64,000 nucleotides of DNA from NCBI RefSeq assembly GCF_003991355.1, contig NZ_RCSU01000015.1, positions 1 through 64,000 on the forward strand, read 5' to 3'. Made by a program: the position numbers and the translations under genes. This stretch comes from Pseudoflavitalea rhizosphaerae (GTDB lineage: Bacteria; Bacteroidota; Bacteroidia; Chitinophagales; Chitinophagaceae). Positions 45,016 through 54,462 of this stretch are shown here, one piece after another (positions within the stretch are counted from its first letter, which is position 1; each line of letters opens with the position of its first letter). Below the pieces are notes generated by a model. The model saw nothing but the letters and a program-made list of their open reading frames with translations. It did not search any database and was not told where the DNA came from.

Positions 45016-45825
45016 ATGGGTCAGAAAACAAATCCTATTGGTGCCAGGTTAGGAATCATCCGTGGTTGGGAATCTAACTGGTATGGTAACAAAAAAGATT
45101 TTTCTACCAAGTTGATCGAGGATAACAAGATCAGAACTTATCTGAATGCCCGTATCAACAAGGGAGGAATTTCCAAGATCGTGATCGAGCGCACACTCAA
45201 CAAGCTGATCGTAACGATCCATACCTCCAAGCCAGGTATCATCATAGGTAAAGGCGGTGGCGAAGTAGACCGTATCAAGGAAGAGCTGAAAAAGCTGACC
45301 GGTAAAGAAGATGTTCAGATCAACATCCTCGAGATCCGTCGCCCTGAGCTCGATGCCATGATCGTTGGCGATACCATTGCCCGTCAGATCGAAAACCGTA
45401 TCAACTATAAAAGAGCTATCAAGATGGCGATCGCTTCCGCTCTCCGCATGGGTGCTGAAGGTATCAAGATCAAAGTTAGCGGCCGTCTCGGTGGCGCGGA
45501 AATCGCCCGTACGGAAGAGATCAAACAAGGTCGTACTCCATTGCATACCCTGCGTATGGACATCGACTATGCTAACGTATTTGCACTGACTGTTTACGGA
45601 AAGATCGGTATCAAGGTATGGATCTGTAAAGGTGAAGTACTTGGTAAGAGAGACCTGAACCCCAACTTCGTAAGTGGAAAGGGTGAAGGCGATAACCGCC
45701 AGGAAGGTGGCCGCTCACATCATGGTGATCGTCGTGACGATCGTCGTGGAGGTGGTGACCGTCGCGGTGGTGGAAGAGACAACCGCGGTGGCGGTGGTCA
45801 GCGTCGCGACAACAGGAAAGCGTAA
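45016..45825 (+). CDS. rpsC: 30S ribosomal protein S3 with Arg/Gly-rich tail
   Basis: [20 protein letters not shown], the KH loop [14 protein letters not shown] near residues 74-87 and the C-terminal [13 protein letters not shown] identify S3. It helps form the mRNA entry tunnel. At 269 residues it is longer than the usual 210-240: from about 221 on it ends in a disordered tail of [12 protein letters not shown] and [11 protein letters not shown] type repeats. Such RGG tails bind RNA. Confidence 0.97.
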   Translation: MGQKTNPIGARLGIIRGWESNWYGNKKDFSTKLIEDNKIRTYLNARINKGGISKIVIERTLNKLIVTIHTSKPGIIIGKGGGEVDRIKEELKKLTGKEDVQINILEIRRPELDAMIVGDTIARQIENRINYKRAIKMAIASALRMGAEGIKIKVSGRLGGAEIARTEEIKQGRTPLHTLRMDIDYANVFALTVYGKIGIKVWICKGEVLGKRDLNPNFVSGKGEGDNRQEGGRSHHGDRRDDRRGGGDRRGGGRDNRGGGGQRRDNRKA

Positions 45826-45910
45826 TCTTAGCAAAAGGGCAAATTTGAAGGATGCCCTGATAAAAGGGACCTTCAGATAACCAATTCACAAATTTTCAAA
45901 TTGTTTATAA

Positions 45911-46330
45911 ATGTTACAGCCTAAAAGAACGAAACACAGGAAAGCGCAGAAAGGACGCATCCGGGAAGTGGCCAAGCGTGGTTCTTCCATCGCTTTTGGT
46001 TCATTCGCTTTGAAGGCCCTCGAACCTATCTGGTTAACCAACCGTCAGATCGAAGCCGCCCGTCAGGCAATGACACGTGCCATGAAGCGTGAGGGTAATG
46101 TGTGGATCCGTATTTTCCCTGATAAACCTGTTACCCGCAAACCGCTTGAAGTGAGGATGGGTAAAGGTAAAGGTAACCCTGAATTCTGGGCTGCTGTAGT
46201 TGAACCAGGTCGTATCCTGTTCGAAGCTGATGGCGTTAGTCTCCAGGTTGCAAAAGATGCACTGGAACTGGCGGCACAAAAACTGCCGATCAAGACCAAG
46301 TTCATTGTTCGCAGAGACTATCAAGCATAA
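45911..46330 (+). CDS. rplP: 50S ribosomal protein L16
   Basis: [36 protein letters not shown] and [17 protein letters not shown] are diagnostic. It has 139 residues and lies at the A-site side of the large subunit. Confidence 0.98.
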   Translation: MLQPKRTKHRKAQKGRIREVAKRGSSIAFGSFALKALEPIWLTNRQIEAARQAMTRAMKREGNVWIRIFPDKPVTRKPLEVRMGKGKGNPEFWAAVVEPGRILFEADGVSLQVAKDALELAAQKLPIKTKFIVRRDYQA

Positions 46331-46400
46331 TTTGATTATTGGGTGTTGCAAATAGCAACTGCTTCAGAAATCAAATCTTCAAATTCTCAAACCGAGTATC

Positions 46401-46610
46401 ATGTCTAAGAAAATAGAATTCGTAAAAAGCCTGCAGGACCTGAGCGCATCAGATCTGAAAGCCAGGATCCAGGAAGACGAACTTCGTCTGAAAAAGCTGG
46501 AATTCGCTCACGCTATTTCTCCCCTGGAGAATCCCATGAGCATCCGCAGTCTCCGTAAGGATATTGCACGCCTGAAGACCCTGCTGACCCAGAAGTCTCA
46601 ACAGGCTTAA
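46401..46610 (+). CDS. rpmC: 50S ribosomal protein L29
   Basis: Two antiparallel helices: SLQDLSASDLKARIQEDELR and SIRSLRKDIARLKTLLTQK. It has 69 residues. It is preceded by CTTCAAATTCTCAAAC at 46376-46391. Confidence 0.95.
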   Translation: MSKKIEFVKSLQDLSASDLKARIQEDELRLKKLEFAHAISPLENPMSIRSLRKDIARLKTLLTQKSQQA

Positions 46611-46696
46611 TAATATGTGTGATTTGAAAAAGTGATCGGAGAGAAGGATCTGTGAGGTTTTCAAATTCAAAACAATCAAACTTTCAAATTATCAAA

Positions 46697-46954
46697 ATGG
46701 CTGAAAGAAATTTGCGGAAAACAAGAACAGGAGTAGTTACCAGCAATAAAATGGTAAAGACTATCACTGTTGCCGTAGAAAGAAAAGTAAAACACCCTAT
46801 TTACGGTAAGTTCGTAAAGAAAACTACGAAGTTCCATGCACACGACGAAAAGCAGGAGTGCACAATAGGGGATGTAGTGGTAATCATGGAAACCCGCCCC
46901 CTGAGCAAAACTAAGCGCTGGAGACTGGTAGAAGTGGTGGAGAAAGCGAAGTAG
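46697..46954 (+). CDS. rpsQ: 30S ribosomal protein S17
   Basis: The start [12 protein letters not shown] at 46697 is the true N-terminus; an extension to 46652 would include the AT-rich spacer. [19 protein letters not shown] and [19 protein letters not shown] match. It has 85 residues. Confidence 0.97.
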   Translation: MAERNLRKTRTGVVTSNKMVKTITVAVERKVKHPIYGKFVKKTTKFHAHDEKQECTIGDVVVIMETRPLSKTKRWRLVEVVEKAK

Positions 46955-46961
46955 TAAAGCA

Positions 46962-47061
46962 GTTAGCTATTGGCGATTAGCGTAGCTGACACCTTCAATA
47001 ATAATTTTATCATTAGCTGTTGGCGGCAATGCCGTATAGCTAGAAGCTAAAAGCTAAAACA
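46962..47061 (+). repeat. Degenerate TTAGCT repeats between rpsQ and rplN
   Basis: TTAGCTATTGGCG at 46963-46975 and TTAGCTGTTGGCG at 47013-47025 are direct repeats, with further AGCTA/TAGCT pieces up to the rplN start. This is an AT-rich spacer of about 100 bases with no gene. Confidence 0.65.
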
Positions 47062-47430
47062 ATGATTCAGCAAGAAAGCAGATTAAACGTAGCTGATAAT
47101 AGTGGCGCCAAAGAAGTATTGTGCATTCGTGTGCTGGGTAACAGCGGACAGGACTATGCAAAGATCGGCGATAAGATCGTAGTAACGGTGAAGGATGCGA
47201 TCCCTGCAGGCGGTATCAAAAAAGGTACTGTTGTGAAGGCGGTTATCGTTCGCACCAAAAATAAACTCCGCCGTAAAGACGGTTCTTATATCCGTTTCGA
47301 CGACAACGCTGTTGTACTTCTCAACGCTTCTGACGAGCCACGCGGTACCCGTATCTTCGGACCCGTTGCCCGTGAGCTGCGCGACAAGGGTTACATGAAG
47401 ATCATTTCACTGGCCCCCGAAGTACTCTAA
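47062..47430 (+). CDS. rplN: 50S ribosomal protein L14
   Basis: [40 protein letters not shown] and [20 protein letters not shown] match the family. It has 122 residues and lies at the subunit interface. Confidence 0.98.
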   Translation: MIQQESRLNVADNSGAKEVLCIRVLGNSGQDYAKIGDKIVVTVKDAIPAGGIKKGTVVKAVIVRTKNKLRRKDGSYIRFDDNAVVLLNASDEPRGTRIFGPVARELRDKGYMKIISLAPEVL

Positions 47431-47505
47431 GCAGAGTTTTCGCCATCACCCGTGTGATGCCGATCATGATGAACAATATTCTCATACGAGATAAAGCATA
47501 AGAAA

Positions 47506-47844
47506 ATGAGCAACAGATTCAAACCTAAGTTTAATATCAAAAAAGGCGACACAGTGGTTGTGATTGCCGGCGACGATAAAGATGCTACCAAGCCCCGCAA
47601 AGTGCTGGAAGTTTTTCCGGACAAAGAGCGCGTACTGGTTGAAGGCGTTAACATCGTTACCAGACACACCAAGCCTTCTGCGCGTAATACCAAAGGCGGT
47701 ATCGTTAAGCGCGAAGCTGCTATCCACATCTCCAATGTGATGCTGTGGGACGCTAAAAAAGGTGAGGGTAGCCGAATCAAACGTACACGCGAAAACGGTA
47801 AACTCGTTCGCGTTACCAAAAAATCCGGTGAAGTCATTAAATAA
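47506..47844 (+). CDS. rplX: 50S ribosomal protein L24
   Basis: KPKFNIKKGDTVVVIAGDDK and ERVLVEGVNIVTRHTKPSA are typical. The 112-residue protein starts 23S rRNA assembly. Confidence 0.97.
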   Translation: MSNRFKPKFNIKKGDTVVVIAGDDKDATKPRKVLEVFPDKERVLVEGVNIVTRHTKPSARNTKGGIVKREAAIHISNVMLWDAKKGEGSRIKRTRENGKLVRVTKKSGEVIK

Positions 47845-47933
47845 TTAATCTGTCCGCCGGCTCTCATCCCCTGCAAGGGCTGATGGCAAAAGTCCGGGCA
47901 GGGCCGATACATAAAGGATAAACTTTACAGATC

Positions 47934-48509
47934 ATGAGCACAACAAAATATACTCCGAGGTTAGCAGACAAGTACAAAAAAGATGTTGTACCTGCCCTCA
48001 TGAAACGTTTCAGCTACGGCACGGTTATGCAGGTTCCCAAACTGGAGAAGATCTGCCTGAACCGCGGTGTGAACGGCGCTGTTACCGATAAGAAACTGGT
48101 GGATATCGCCATCGACGAACTGACCAATATCACCGGCCAGAAAGCGGTGGCTACCCTCTCCAAGAAAGACATCTCCAACTTCAAACTCCGTAAGGCTATG
48201 CCCATCGGCGCAAGAGTTACACTCCGCGGTGTGAAGATGTATGAATTCCTGGACAGGCTGATCGCCACTGCGCTCCCACGTGTACGTGACTTCAAGGGCG
48301 TGAATGATAAAGCATTCGACGGCCGTGGTAACTACACACTGGGTGTTACTGAACAGATCATCTTCCCTGAGATCGATATCGACAAGGTAAACAAGATCAC
48401 AGGTCTGGATATCACATTCGTTACAACTGCAGGCACCAACGAAGAAGCTTACGAGCTCCTGAAAGAACTGGGCATGCCGTTCAAGAATATCAGAAAAGAC
48501 AATCAGTAA
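47934..48509 (+). CDS. rplE: 50S ribosomal protein L5
   Basis: [20 protein letters not shown] and [18 protein letters not shown] at the N-terminus and [20 protein letters not shown] in the middle identify L5. It binds 5S rRNA. It has 191 residues. Confidence 0.98.
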   Translation: MSTTKYTPRLADKYKKDVVPALMKRFSYGTVMQVPKLEKICLNRGVNGAVTDKKLVDIAIDELTNITGQKAVATLSKKDISNFKLRKAMPIGARVTLRGVKMYEFLDRLIATALPRVRDFKGVNDKAFDGRGNYTLGVTEQIIFPEIDIDKVNKITGLDITFVTTAGTNEEAYELLKELGMPFKNIRKDNQ

Positions 48510-48531
48510 TTAAATTCGAAATAATTCAATT

Positions 48532-48801
48532 ATGGCAAAAGAGTCAGTAAAAGCCAGACAAAGAAAGAGAGAACGCATGGTAGCTCAGTACGCTGAAAAA
48601 CGTGCTGAACTGAAAGCTGCCGGTGAGTGGCAGAAGCTGGATGAGCTCCCAAAGAACTCTTCTAAAGTTCGTCTGAAAAACCGTTGTCAGTTAACCGGCC
48701 GTCCTAAAGGCTACATGCGCTACTTCGGTATTTCCAGGGTGACTTTCCGTGAGATGGCTTTAAATGGCAAAATTCCGGGAGTTACAAAAGCTTCCTGGTA
48801 A
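48532..48801 (+). CDS. rpsN: 30S ribosomal protein S14 (zinc-free form)
   Basis: [40 protein letters not shown] match. At 89 residues and without the CxxC pairs of the short form, it is the C-minus type, independent of zinc. Confidence 0.97.
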   Translation: MAKESVKARQRKRERMVAQYAEKRAELKAAGEWQKLDELPKNSSKVRLKNRCQLTGRPKGYMRYFGISRVTFREMALNGKIPGVTKASW

Positions 48802-48890
48802 TTACAATAAGATATCTGCCGGGTGGGGCAACTATCCCTTGCCGGTATGATCCTATTAACAAAATTTAGAACAGTTTAATTCAAATACAA

Positions 48891-49289
48891 ATGGTAACTG
48901 ATCCTATAGCAGATTTTCTGACCAGAATCCGTAATGCGCAGATGGCAGGCCACAGGATCGTGGAGATCCCCGCCTCTAATCTGAAAAAGCGTATGACCGA
49001 GATCCTGTACGATCAAGGCTATATCCTGAAATATAAATTTGAGGATGATAACAAACAAGGTGTGATCAAGATCGCCCTGAAGTATGATCCCAACAGCAAA
49101 GAACCAGCTATCAAATCACTGGAAAGAATCAGCCGCCCTGGTCTGCGTCAGTACGCTAGCCCTGCTGAATTCAAACGTGTGAAGAATGGTCTCGGTATCG
49201 CTATCGTGAGCACCAGCCGCGGTGTGATGACAGACAAGCAGGCTAAGCTGAACAACGTTGGTGGAGAAGTTCTCTGCTACGTTTACTAG
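48891..49289 (+). CDS. rpsH: 30S ribosomal protein S8
   Basis: [20 protein letters not shown] at the start and [20 protein letters not shown] near the end are diagnostic. In E. coli S8 represses the spc operon. It has 132 residues. Confidence 0.98.
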   Translation: MVTDPIADFLTRIRNAQMAGHRIVEIPASNLKKRMTEILYDQGYILKYKFEDDNKQGVIKIALKYDPNSKEPAIKSLERISRPGLRQYASPAEFKRVKNGLGIAIVSTSRGVMTDKQAKLNNVGGEVLCYVY

Positions 49290-49300
49290 ACAATTTTCAG

Positions 49301-49348
49301 GGGGAGTGCCAGAATATGCCGCTCCCTTTCTATATTTCTCTATATTTG
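49301..49348 (+). promoter_or_regulatory. Terminator-like hairpin followed by a -7 box between rpsH and rplF
   Basis: GGGAGTG and CGCTCCC (about 49303-49327) form a stem with a 12-base loop, followed by TTTCTATATTTC. TATATTTG at 49341-49348 then matches the -7 consensus, 110 bases before rplF. No -33 TTTG is seen at the normal spacing. This suggests a transcript boundary inside the ribosomal cluster. Confidence 0.5.
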
Positions 49349-49458
49349 CAGCCCCAAACCAAACGGTGGGGGCAAAAGGGATGACTGACAATTAAGTTTT
49401 CTATACGGAACTGAACACTTTCATCCCGGGATTTAAACAACTATTAAAAAAATCAACT

Positions 49459-50013
49459 ATGTCTCGTATAGGTAAACAACCGGTAACGCTTCCCGCAGGT
49501 GTTACTGCTACCTTAGGTAAGGATAATGTGCTCACCGTGAAAGGCCCTAAAGGCGAACTGAAACAAGCCATCGACAGGGATATTACTGTAGAGATCAAGG
49601 ATGGTGAGGTTAATTTCACACGTCCTACCGACCAGATCCGTCACCGCGCTATGCACGGTCTGTACCGCGCACTGGTGAACAACCTGGTAAAAGGTGTAAC
49701 TGAAGGCTTCACTAAAAAGCTGGAACTGGTGGGTGTAGGTTATAAAGCCTCCAACCAGGGTAACCTGCTGGACCTGTCTCTCGGTTACTCTCACAATATC
49801 ATCTTTGAAGTTCCTTCTGAACTCAAAGTAGCTACTGCCCAGGAGAAAGGTCAGAACCCTCTGATCACCCTCGAAGGTATCGACAAACAACTGATCGGGC
49901 AGGTAGCCGCCAAACTCCGCAGCCTCCGCAAACCTGAGCCTTACAAAGGAAAAGGTGTTAAGTATGTTGGCGAAGTTATCCGTCGTAAGGCTGGTAAAGC
50001 TGCTGGTAAATAA
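49459..50013 (+). CDS. rplF: 50S ribosomal protein L6
   Basis: MSRIGKQPVTLPAGVTATLG, GVTEGFTKKLELVGVGYKAS and RKPEPYKGKGVKYVGEVIRR match. It has 184 residues. Confidence 0.98.
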   Translation: MSRIGKQPVTLPAGVTATLGKDNVLTVKGPKGELKQAIDRDITVEIKDGEVNFTRPTDQIRHRAMHGLYRALVNNLVKGVTEGFTKKLELVGVGYKASNQGNLLDLSLGYSHNIIFEVPSELKVATAQEKGQNPLITLEGIDKQLIGQVAAKLRSLRKPEPYKGKGVKYVGEVIRRKAGKAAGK

Positions 50014-50026
50014 TTTGAAATAAAAA

Positions 50027-50053
50027 GATCCCCCCGGCAGTATCGGGGGGATA
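50027..50053 (+). repeat. Perfect hairpin between rplF and rplR
   Basis: ATCCCCCC and GGGGGGAT form a GC-rich stem with a nine-base loop. It is followed by AT-rich sequence and not by a T tract, so it may protect or pause the transcript more than end it. Confidence 0.7.
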
Positions 50054-50066
50054 TAAAATAAAAGTC

Positions 50067-50420
50067 ATGAACATTAAAGCTGAAAAGAAGCAAAAGATCC
50101 GTTACAGGATCCGTAAAAAGGTTTCCGGTGTTGCTGGTAAACCCAGACTGTCAGTTTTCAGAAGTAACGCAGACATCTACGTTCAACTGATTGACGACAA
50201 TGAAGGCAAAACACTGGCATCTGCTTCTTCAAAAGATAAAGACATTGCTGCTCAGAAAGGTACAAAATCTGAAAAGAGCAAGCTGGTAGGTCAGGCAATT
50301 GCACGCAAAGCAACAGAATTGGGAATCAGCAAAGTGGTATTCGACCGCGGTGGGAACCTCTACCATGGCCGCGTAAAAAGCGTAGCTGACGGCGCCCGTG
50401 AAGGTGGTTTACAATTCTAA
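50067..50420 (+). CDS. rplR: 50S ribosomal protein L18
   Basis: [37 protein letters not shown] and [20 protein letters not shown] identify it. It binds 5S rRNA. It has 117 residues. Confidence 0.97.
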   Translation: MNIKAEKKQKIRYRIRKKVSGVAGKPRLSVFRSNADIYVQLIDDNEGKTLASASSKDKDIAAQKGTKSEKSKLVGQAIARKATELGISKVVFDRGGNLYHGRVKSVADGAREGGLQF

Positions 50421-50454
50421 TTAACATTCAAATTTCATATCTCAAATAGCAATA

Positions 50455-50973
50455 ATGGCAAAAGTTAATTTAAACAGAGTTAAAGCCGGTGACCTTGAGT
50501 TGAAAGAAAAGGTAGTAGCCATTAACCGTGTTGTAAAAACTACTAAAGGCGGTCGCGCATTCAGCTTCTCTGCCCTGGTTGTGGTTGGTAACGAAAATGG
50601 TGTGGTAGGTCATGGTCTGGGTAAAGCCAAGGAAGTTCAGGAGGCAATCACCAAGGGTATCGAGGATGCCAAGAAAAACCTGATCAAAGTGCCTGTAATG
50701 AAAGGTACTATTCCTCACGACCAGCTGGCTAAAGACGGCGCTGCGAAAGTGCTGATCAAACCAGCCGCCCACGGTACTGGTGTGATCGCCGGAGGTAGCA
50801 TGCGTGCTGTGCTGGAAAGCGCCGGTATCACCGACGTTCTGGCCAAATCTCTCGGTTCTGCCAATCCTCACAACGTGGTTAAAGCCACTGTGCTGGCCCT
50901 TGCCATGCTCCGTGAGCCGATCACTGTGGCTAAGACCCGCAGGCTGAACCTGAAGAAGGTTTTTAATGGTTAA
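50455..50973 (+). CDS. rpsE: 30S ribosomal protein S5
   Basis: [40 protein letters not shown] and [19 protein letters not shown] are typical. It has 172 residues. ATTCAAATTTCATATCTCAAAT precedes the start (split motif, 50426-50447). Confidence 0.98.
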   Translation: MAKVNLNRVKAGDLELKEKVVAINRVVKTTKGGRAFSFSALVVVGNENGVVGHGLGKAKEVQEAITKGIEDAKKNLIKVPVMKGTIPHDQLAKDGAAKVLIKPAAHGTGVIAGGSMRAVLESAGITDVLAKSLGSANPHNVVKATVLALAMLREPITVAKTRRLNLKKVFNG

Positions 50974-50999
50974 TTTTGCATCCCGAAATTCTTATAACA

Positions 51000-51179
51000 A
51001 TGGCAAAGTTGAAAATAACACAGGTAAAGAGTGCGATTGACAGGCCCGAGCGTCAGAAACTGACTCTGAAAGCACTGGGACTGAACAAGCTCAATGTTAC
51101 CAAAGAAGTAGAAGCTACTCCTCAGATCCTGGGTATGATCCGCAAGGTTACCCACCTGGTGAAAGTGGAAGAAGCATAA
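51000..51179 (+). CDS. rpmD: 50S ribosomal protein L30
   Basis: The start MAKLKITQVKSAIDRPERQK at 51000 gives the normal 59 residues. TLKALGLNKLNVTKEVEATP follows. An in-frame ATG at 50976 would only add eight unlike residues. Confidence 0.96.
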   Translation: MAKLKITQVKSAIDRPERQKLTLKALGLNKLNVTKEVEATPQILGMIRKVTHLVKVEEA

Positions 51180-51236
51180 TTTTTCTGAATTCAATAAAGC
51201 GAGGGGAGATTCCCCGTTGAGTAAAAATCAATTACA

Positions 51237-51686
51237 ATGAAATTACATGAAATCAGGCCCGCAAAAGGGGCTACGCATAGAGAAAAAAGATTAGGTCGTG
51301 GTGAAGCTTCAGGTAAAGGTGGCACTTCTACCAAAGGTAACAAGGGTGGTCAGAGCCGCGCAGGTTACCAACGCAAAAATGCCCACGAAGGTGGTCAGAT
51401 GCCGATCCAGCGCCGTATCCCCAAACGCGGATTCAACAATATCAACCGTGTTGAATACAAAGTGTTTAACCTCGGTCAGGTTGAAACCCTGGTTGAAAAA
51501 TATGAACTGCAGGAGTTCTCCATGGAGAACCTGTACATAAATGGACTCGTTAGCCGTACCGATCTCGTTAAGATCCTCGGTAATGGTGAAATCAAGACCA
51601 AATTGCATTTCAAGGTGAATGCCGTAAGCGAAAAAGCCAAAGCTGCCATCGAAGCTGCAGGCGGAACCGTGGAAGTTTTAAAGTAA
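51237..51686 (+). CDS. rplO: 50S ribosomal protein L15
   Basis: MKLHEIRPAKGATHREKRLG, GRGEASGKGGTSTKGNKGGQ and RRIPKRGFNN match. It has 149 residues and is followed by a terminator, unlike in genomes where secY follows directly. Confidence 0.98.
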   Translation: MKLHEIRPAKGATHREKRLGRGEASGKGGTSTKGNKGGQSRAGYQRKNAHEGGQMPIQRRIPKRGFNNINRVEYKVFNLGQVETLVEKYELQEFSMENLYINGLVSRTDLVKILGNGEIKTKLHFKVNAVSEKAKAAIEAAGGTVEVLK

Positions 51687-51698
51687 TTCGTACATTGC

Positions 51699-51726
51699 AA
51701 GACGCATTTATCATGCGTCTTTTTTG
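51699..51726 (+). terminator. Terminator after rplO
   Basis: AAGACGCAT and ATGCGTCTT pair around a short loop, and six T follow. It separates secY from the ribosomal protein genes. Confidence 0.8.
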
Positions 51727-51764
51727 TGGATCGATTTTATTCACTTAAATTGATCGCTCAAAAA

Positions 51765-51807
51765 GAGACAGGTTTGCAACTAAAGTTCTTTTTGGCAAAC
51801 CTGTTTC
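51765..51807 (+). promoter_or_regulatory. secY leader hairpin
   Basis: GAGACAGGTTTGC (51765-51777) pairs with GCAAACCTGTTTC (51795-51807), with a 17-base loop, followed by TGGTTTTC. It lies 42 bases before the GTG start of secY and may be an attenuator. It also shows that the long frame upstream of 51849 is leader and not protein. Confidence 0.55.
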
Positions 51808-51848
51808 TGGTTTTCAACAAAAGGCATCATCTTAAACATCTGCGTTTC

Positions 51849-53180
51849 GTGAAAAAGTTCATACAAACCCTTAAGAATATCTGGAGTATTGAGGAACTGA
51901 GGAGTAAAATTCTGGTGACTCTTACCCTGGTAGCCGTTTATCGCCTGGGTACGCATATCGTATTGCCAGGTATGAACCCTACGCTGATCAATACTGCAGG
52001 TAGCGGAACCGGTATCATCGGTCTGATCGATGCATTTGCCGGTGGCGCCTTCTCTCAAGCTTCTATCCTTGCTTTGGGTATCATGCCCTATATCTCTGCA
52101 TCAATCTTCATGCAGCTGATGACCATTCTTTATCCGCCTTTCCAGAAATTACAGAAAGAAGGAGAAAGCGGAAGAAAGAAGATCAACCAATACACCCGTT
52201 ACCTCGCCGTATTTGTTACTATCCTACAGGCAAACGCATACGTGTCTTACCTGTATCAAACAAATGGCCCGGCAATGATCCCCGCATTCAGGGACCTGTT
52301 CCGCATATCCACTACCGTTATCCTTACCGGTGGCACATTATTCGTAATGTGGCTGTCTGAAAGGATCACTGATAAAGGACTTGGCAACGGTTCTTCCGTT
52401 GTGATCATGGTTGGTATCCTCGCCCGTCTGCCGCAATCCATCTGGCAGGAGTGGGGTGCTCAATCAGCCAAAGGCGGCGCCGGTCTGCTGTATTTCGTGA
52501 TCATGCTCGCTGTACTTGTTGCTATCATCATGGGTCTGATCGTTCTCATCCAGGGCGTTCGCAAGATCCCTGTTCAATATGCAAAACAGATTGTTGGTAA
52601 CCGCCAGTTCGGGGGCGCCCGCCAGTTCCTTCCCATGAAGGTGAACAGCGCCGGTGTAATGCCTATCATCTTTGCCCAGGCGATCATGTTCCTTCCCACA
52701 CTCCTCAGCGGTTTCGAAACCACCAAGGGCGTGGCAAAAGTGTTCAGCGATCACAGCAACTACTGGTACATGCTGGTATACGCTATAATGGTGATCGGTT
52801 TCACCTTCCTGTACACAGCGCTTATCTTCAACCCGAAACAAATTGCTGATGACCTCAAACGTAACAACGGCTTCATCCCCGGTGTTAAACCAGGTCAGCC
52901 TACAGCAGATTATATCGGTTCCGTAATGGATAAGATCACCCTCCCCGGCGCAGTTCTGCTGGCCGTGGTTGGTATCCTCCCCGGTTTTGCACAACGCCTC
53001 GGTATCCAGCCCGGATTCTCTACCTTCTTCGGTGGTACATCCCTGCTGATCATGGTAGGCGTAATCCTCGATACCCTCCAGCAAATCGAGACCCAGCTGC
53101 TGATGCGTCAGTACGATGGTCTGATGAAGAGCGGCCGTATCCAGGGACGTCAAACCGTTTCCCCGGCATCATCTATGTAA
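51849..53180 (+). CDS. secY: Preprotein translocase subunit SecY
   Basis: GTG at 51849 (KKFIQTLKNIWSIEELRSKI) is the likely start, because SecY begins that way. A longer frame from 51726 would add 41 residues across a terminator and a hairpin. Ten membrane helices follow: LVTLTLVAVYRLGTHIVLPG, ILALGIMPYISASIFMQLM and GNGSSVVIMVGILARLP are the best known stretches. It forms the Sec channel in the inner membrane. It has 443 residues. Confidence 0.96.
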   Translation: MKKFIQTLKNIWSIEELRSKILVTLTLVAVYRLGTHIVLPGMNPTLINTAGSGTGIIGLIDAFAGGAFSQASILALGIMPYISASIFMQLMTILYPPFQKLQKEGESGRKKINQYTRYLAVFVTILQANAYVSYLYQTNGPAMIPAFRDLFRISTTVILTGGTLFVMWLSERITDKGLGNGSSVVIMVGILARLPQSIWQEWGAQSAKGGAGLLYFVIMLAVLVAIIMGLIVLIQGVRKIPVQYAKQIVGNRQFGGARQFLPMKVNSAGVMPIIFAQAIMFLPTLLSGFETTKGVAKVFSDHSNYWYMLVYAIMVIGFTFLYTALIFNPKQIADDLKRNNGFIPGVKPGQPTADYIGSVMDKITLPGAVLLAVVGILPGFAQRLGIQPGFSTFFGGTSLLIMVGVILDTLQQIETQLLMRQYDGLMKSGRIQGRQTVSPASSM

Positions 53181-53202
53181 AATATTCTATTTTCGCATAG
53201 CA

Positions 53203-53241
53203 AACCTGACAACTGAACCATCAGTTGTCAGGTTTTGTTTT
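53203..53241 (+). terminator. Terminator between secY and map
   Basis: ACCTGACAACTGA and TCAGTTGTCAGGT form a 13-bp perfect stem with an ACCA loop, followed by TTTGTTTT. Confidence 0.88.
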
Positions 53242-53273
53242 AAAAGAATAATATCAAAAAGAAGTTCAATAAT

Positions 53274-54086
53274 ATGGTCCATATCAAGTCAAGGGAAGAA
53301 ATTGAGCTGATGCGCATCAGCGCCCGCCTGGTAAGTCAAACCCTCACGGAAATAGCTTCCATGCTGAGACCCGGCGTAACCACCCTGCAGATCGATCAGA
53401 AAGTGGGAGAGATCATCCGCAGTTTCGATGCAGTTCCCTCATTCCTCGGATTTCACGGCTATCCCTTCAATAGCTGCACCTCTGTCAATGATGTAGTGGT
53501 ACACGGCTTCCCCAATAAAACAGAACTGAGAGATGGCGATATCATTTCCGTGGATGTTGGCGTATACAAAAACGGATTTCACGGAGATCATGCCTACACC
53601 TTTGCAATCGGCGACGTTCGCGAAGAACTGATGCAGCTCATCCGCGTAACCAAGGAATCTCTCTACAAAGGCATTGAGAAAGCAGTTGCCGGCAACCGGG
53701 TTGGCGATATCGGCAGCGCCATCCAGGAACATACCGAAAAACAATACGGATATGGCGTAGTACGTGAACTGGTTGGGCATGGTCTCGGCAGAAAAATGCA
53801 CGAAGATCCGCAAGTGCCCAACTATGGTAAACGCGGGACCGGGTCCAAACTCAAAGAAGGTACTGTGATTGCCATCGAGCCTATGATCAATCTCGGCGTA
53901 AAAGATGTTTATACGGAAGATGATGGCTGGACCATCCGCACCAAAGACAATAAATGTTCTGTGCATTTTGAGCATGATGTGGCCGTAATGAAAGGAAAGG
54001 CGGATATATTGTCTGATTACAGCATCATTGAAGCGGCGGAGAATGCGAATGCGGAGTTGAAGAAAGATAGAGTAGTGGTTTCATAA
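53274..54086 (+). CDS. map: Methionine aminopeptidase, type I
   Basis: It removes the first methionine of new proteins. Metal ligands are visible: the two aspartates around ISVDVGVYKNGFHGDHAYTF, histidine in LVGHGLGRKMHEDP, glutamate in AIEPMINLG and glutamate in CSVHFEHDVAV. It has 270 residues with no N-terminal extension. A terminator lies on each side, so it is expressed on its own. Confidence 0.97.
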   Translation: MVHIKSREEIELMRISARLVSQTLTEIASMLRPGVTTLQIDQKVGEIIRSFDAVPSFLGFHGYPFNSCTSVNDVVVHGFPNKTELRDGDIISVDVGVYKNGFHGDHAYTFAIGDVREELMQLIRVTKESLYKGIEKAVAGNRVGDIGSAIQEHTEKQYGYGVVRELVGHGLGRKMHEDPQVPNYGKRGTGSKLKEGTVIAIEPMINLGVKDVYTEDDGWTIRTKDNKCSVHFEHDVAVMKGKADILSDYSIIEAAENANAELKKDRVVVS

Positions 54087-54093
54087 ATTTTAG

Positions 54094-54126
54094 AAAGCGC
54101 TGGTTTCGGCGCTTTTTGTTTTTTGA
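54094..54126 (+). terminator. Terminator after map
   Basis: AAAGCGC and GCGCTTT pair, and TTTTGTTTTTTG follows, 10 bases after the map stop. Confidence 0.75.
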
Positions 54127-54138
54127 TTTGTTTGGGTT

Positions 54139-54288
54139 GGGCGAAGCGGATATGAAAGGTGGGCTGTGAAACGCACCGGCGCTATTGTTTGTTTGATGAG
54201 CTGTTGGTTGGTGGGATGGGGCTGTGGATCAGGGCTGGACTTTTTCGCTTGCGTTTGCAAGGCCCTTCTTTCATATTCCGCTTCGCCC
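54139..54288 (-). repeat. Family-2 palindromic-end repeat, copy 1
   Basis: The terminal arms GGGCGAAGCGGATATGAAAG (54139-54158) and CTTTCATATTCCGCTTCGCCC-type (54268-54288) are inverted repeats with one base gap. Inside, read on the minus strand, GGGCCTTGCAAACGCAAGCG and TTTCACAGCCCACCTTTCAT match copy 2 at 55928-56070. It fills most of the gap between map and the flavoprotein gene and codes for nothing visible. Confidence 0.75.
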
Positions 54289-54462
54289 CGGGCACCCTGA
54301 GATGATGCTTCATCAGACTGAGGAGGGAGAGAGGTAACGGGTGCGTCAGCGTGATCAATGGGTACTGCGGTGCTTGTGGATTTGTAGCTCTGATAAATTT
54401 TTGAATTCTCTTTTTTTGATTTTTCTGAATTCTTTTTTTTCTGTTTTAAATATTGAGATTAA

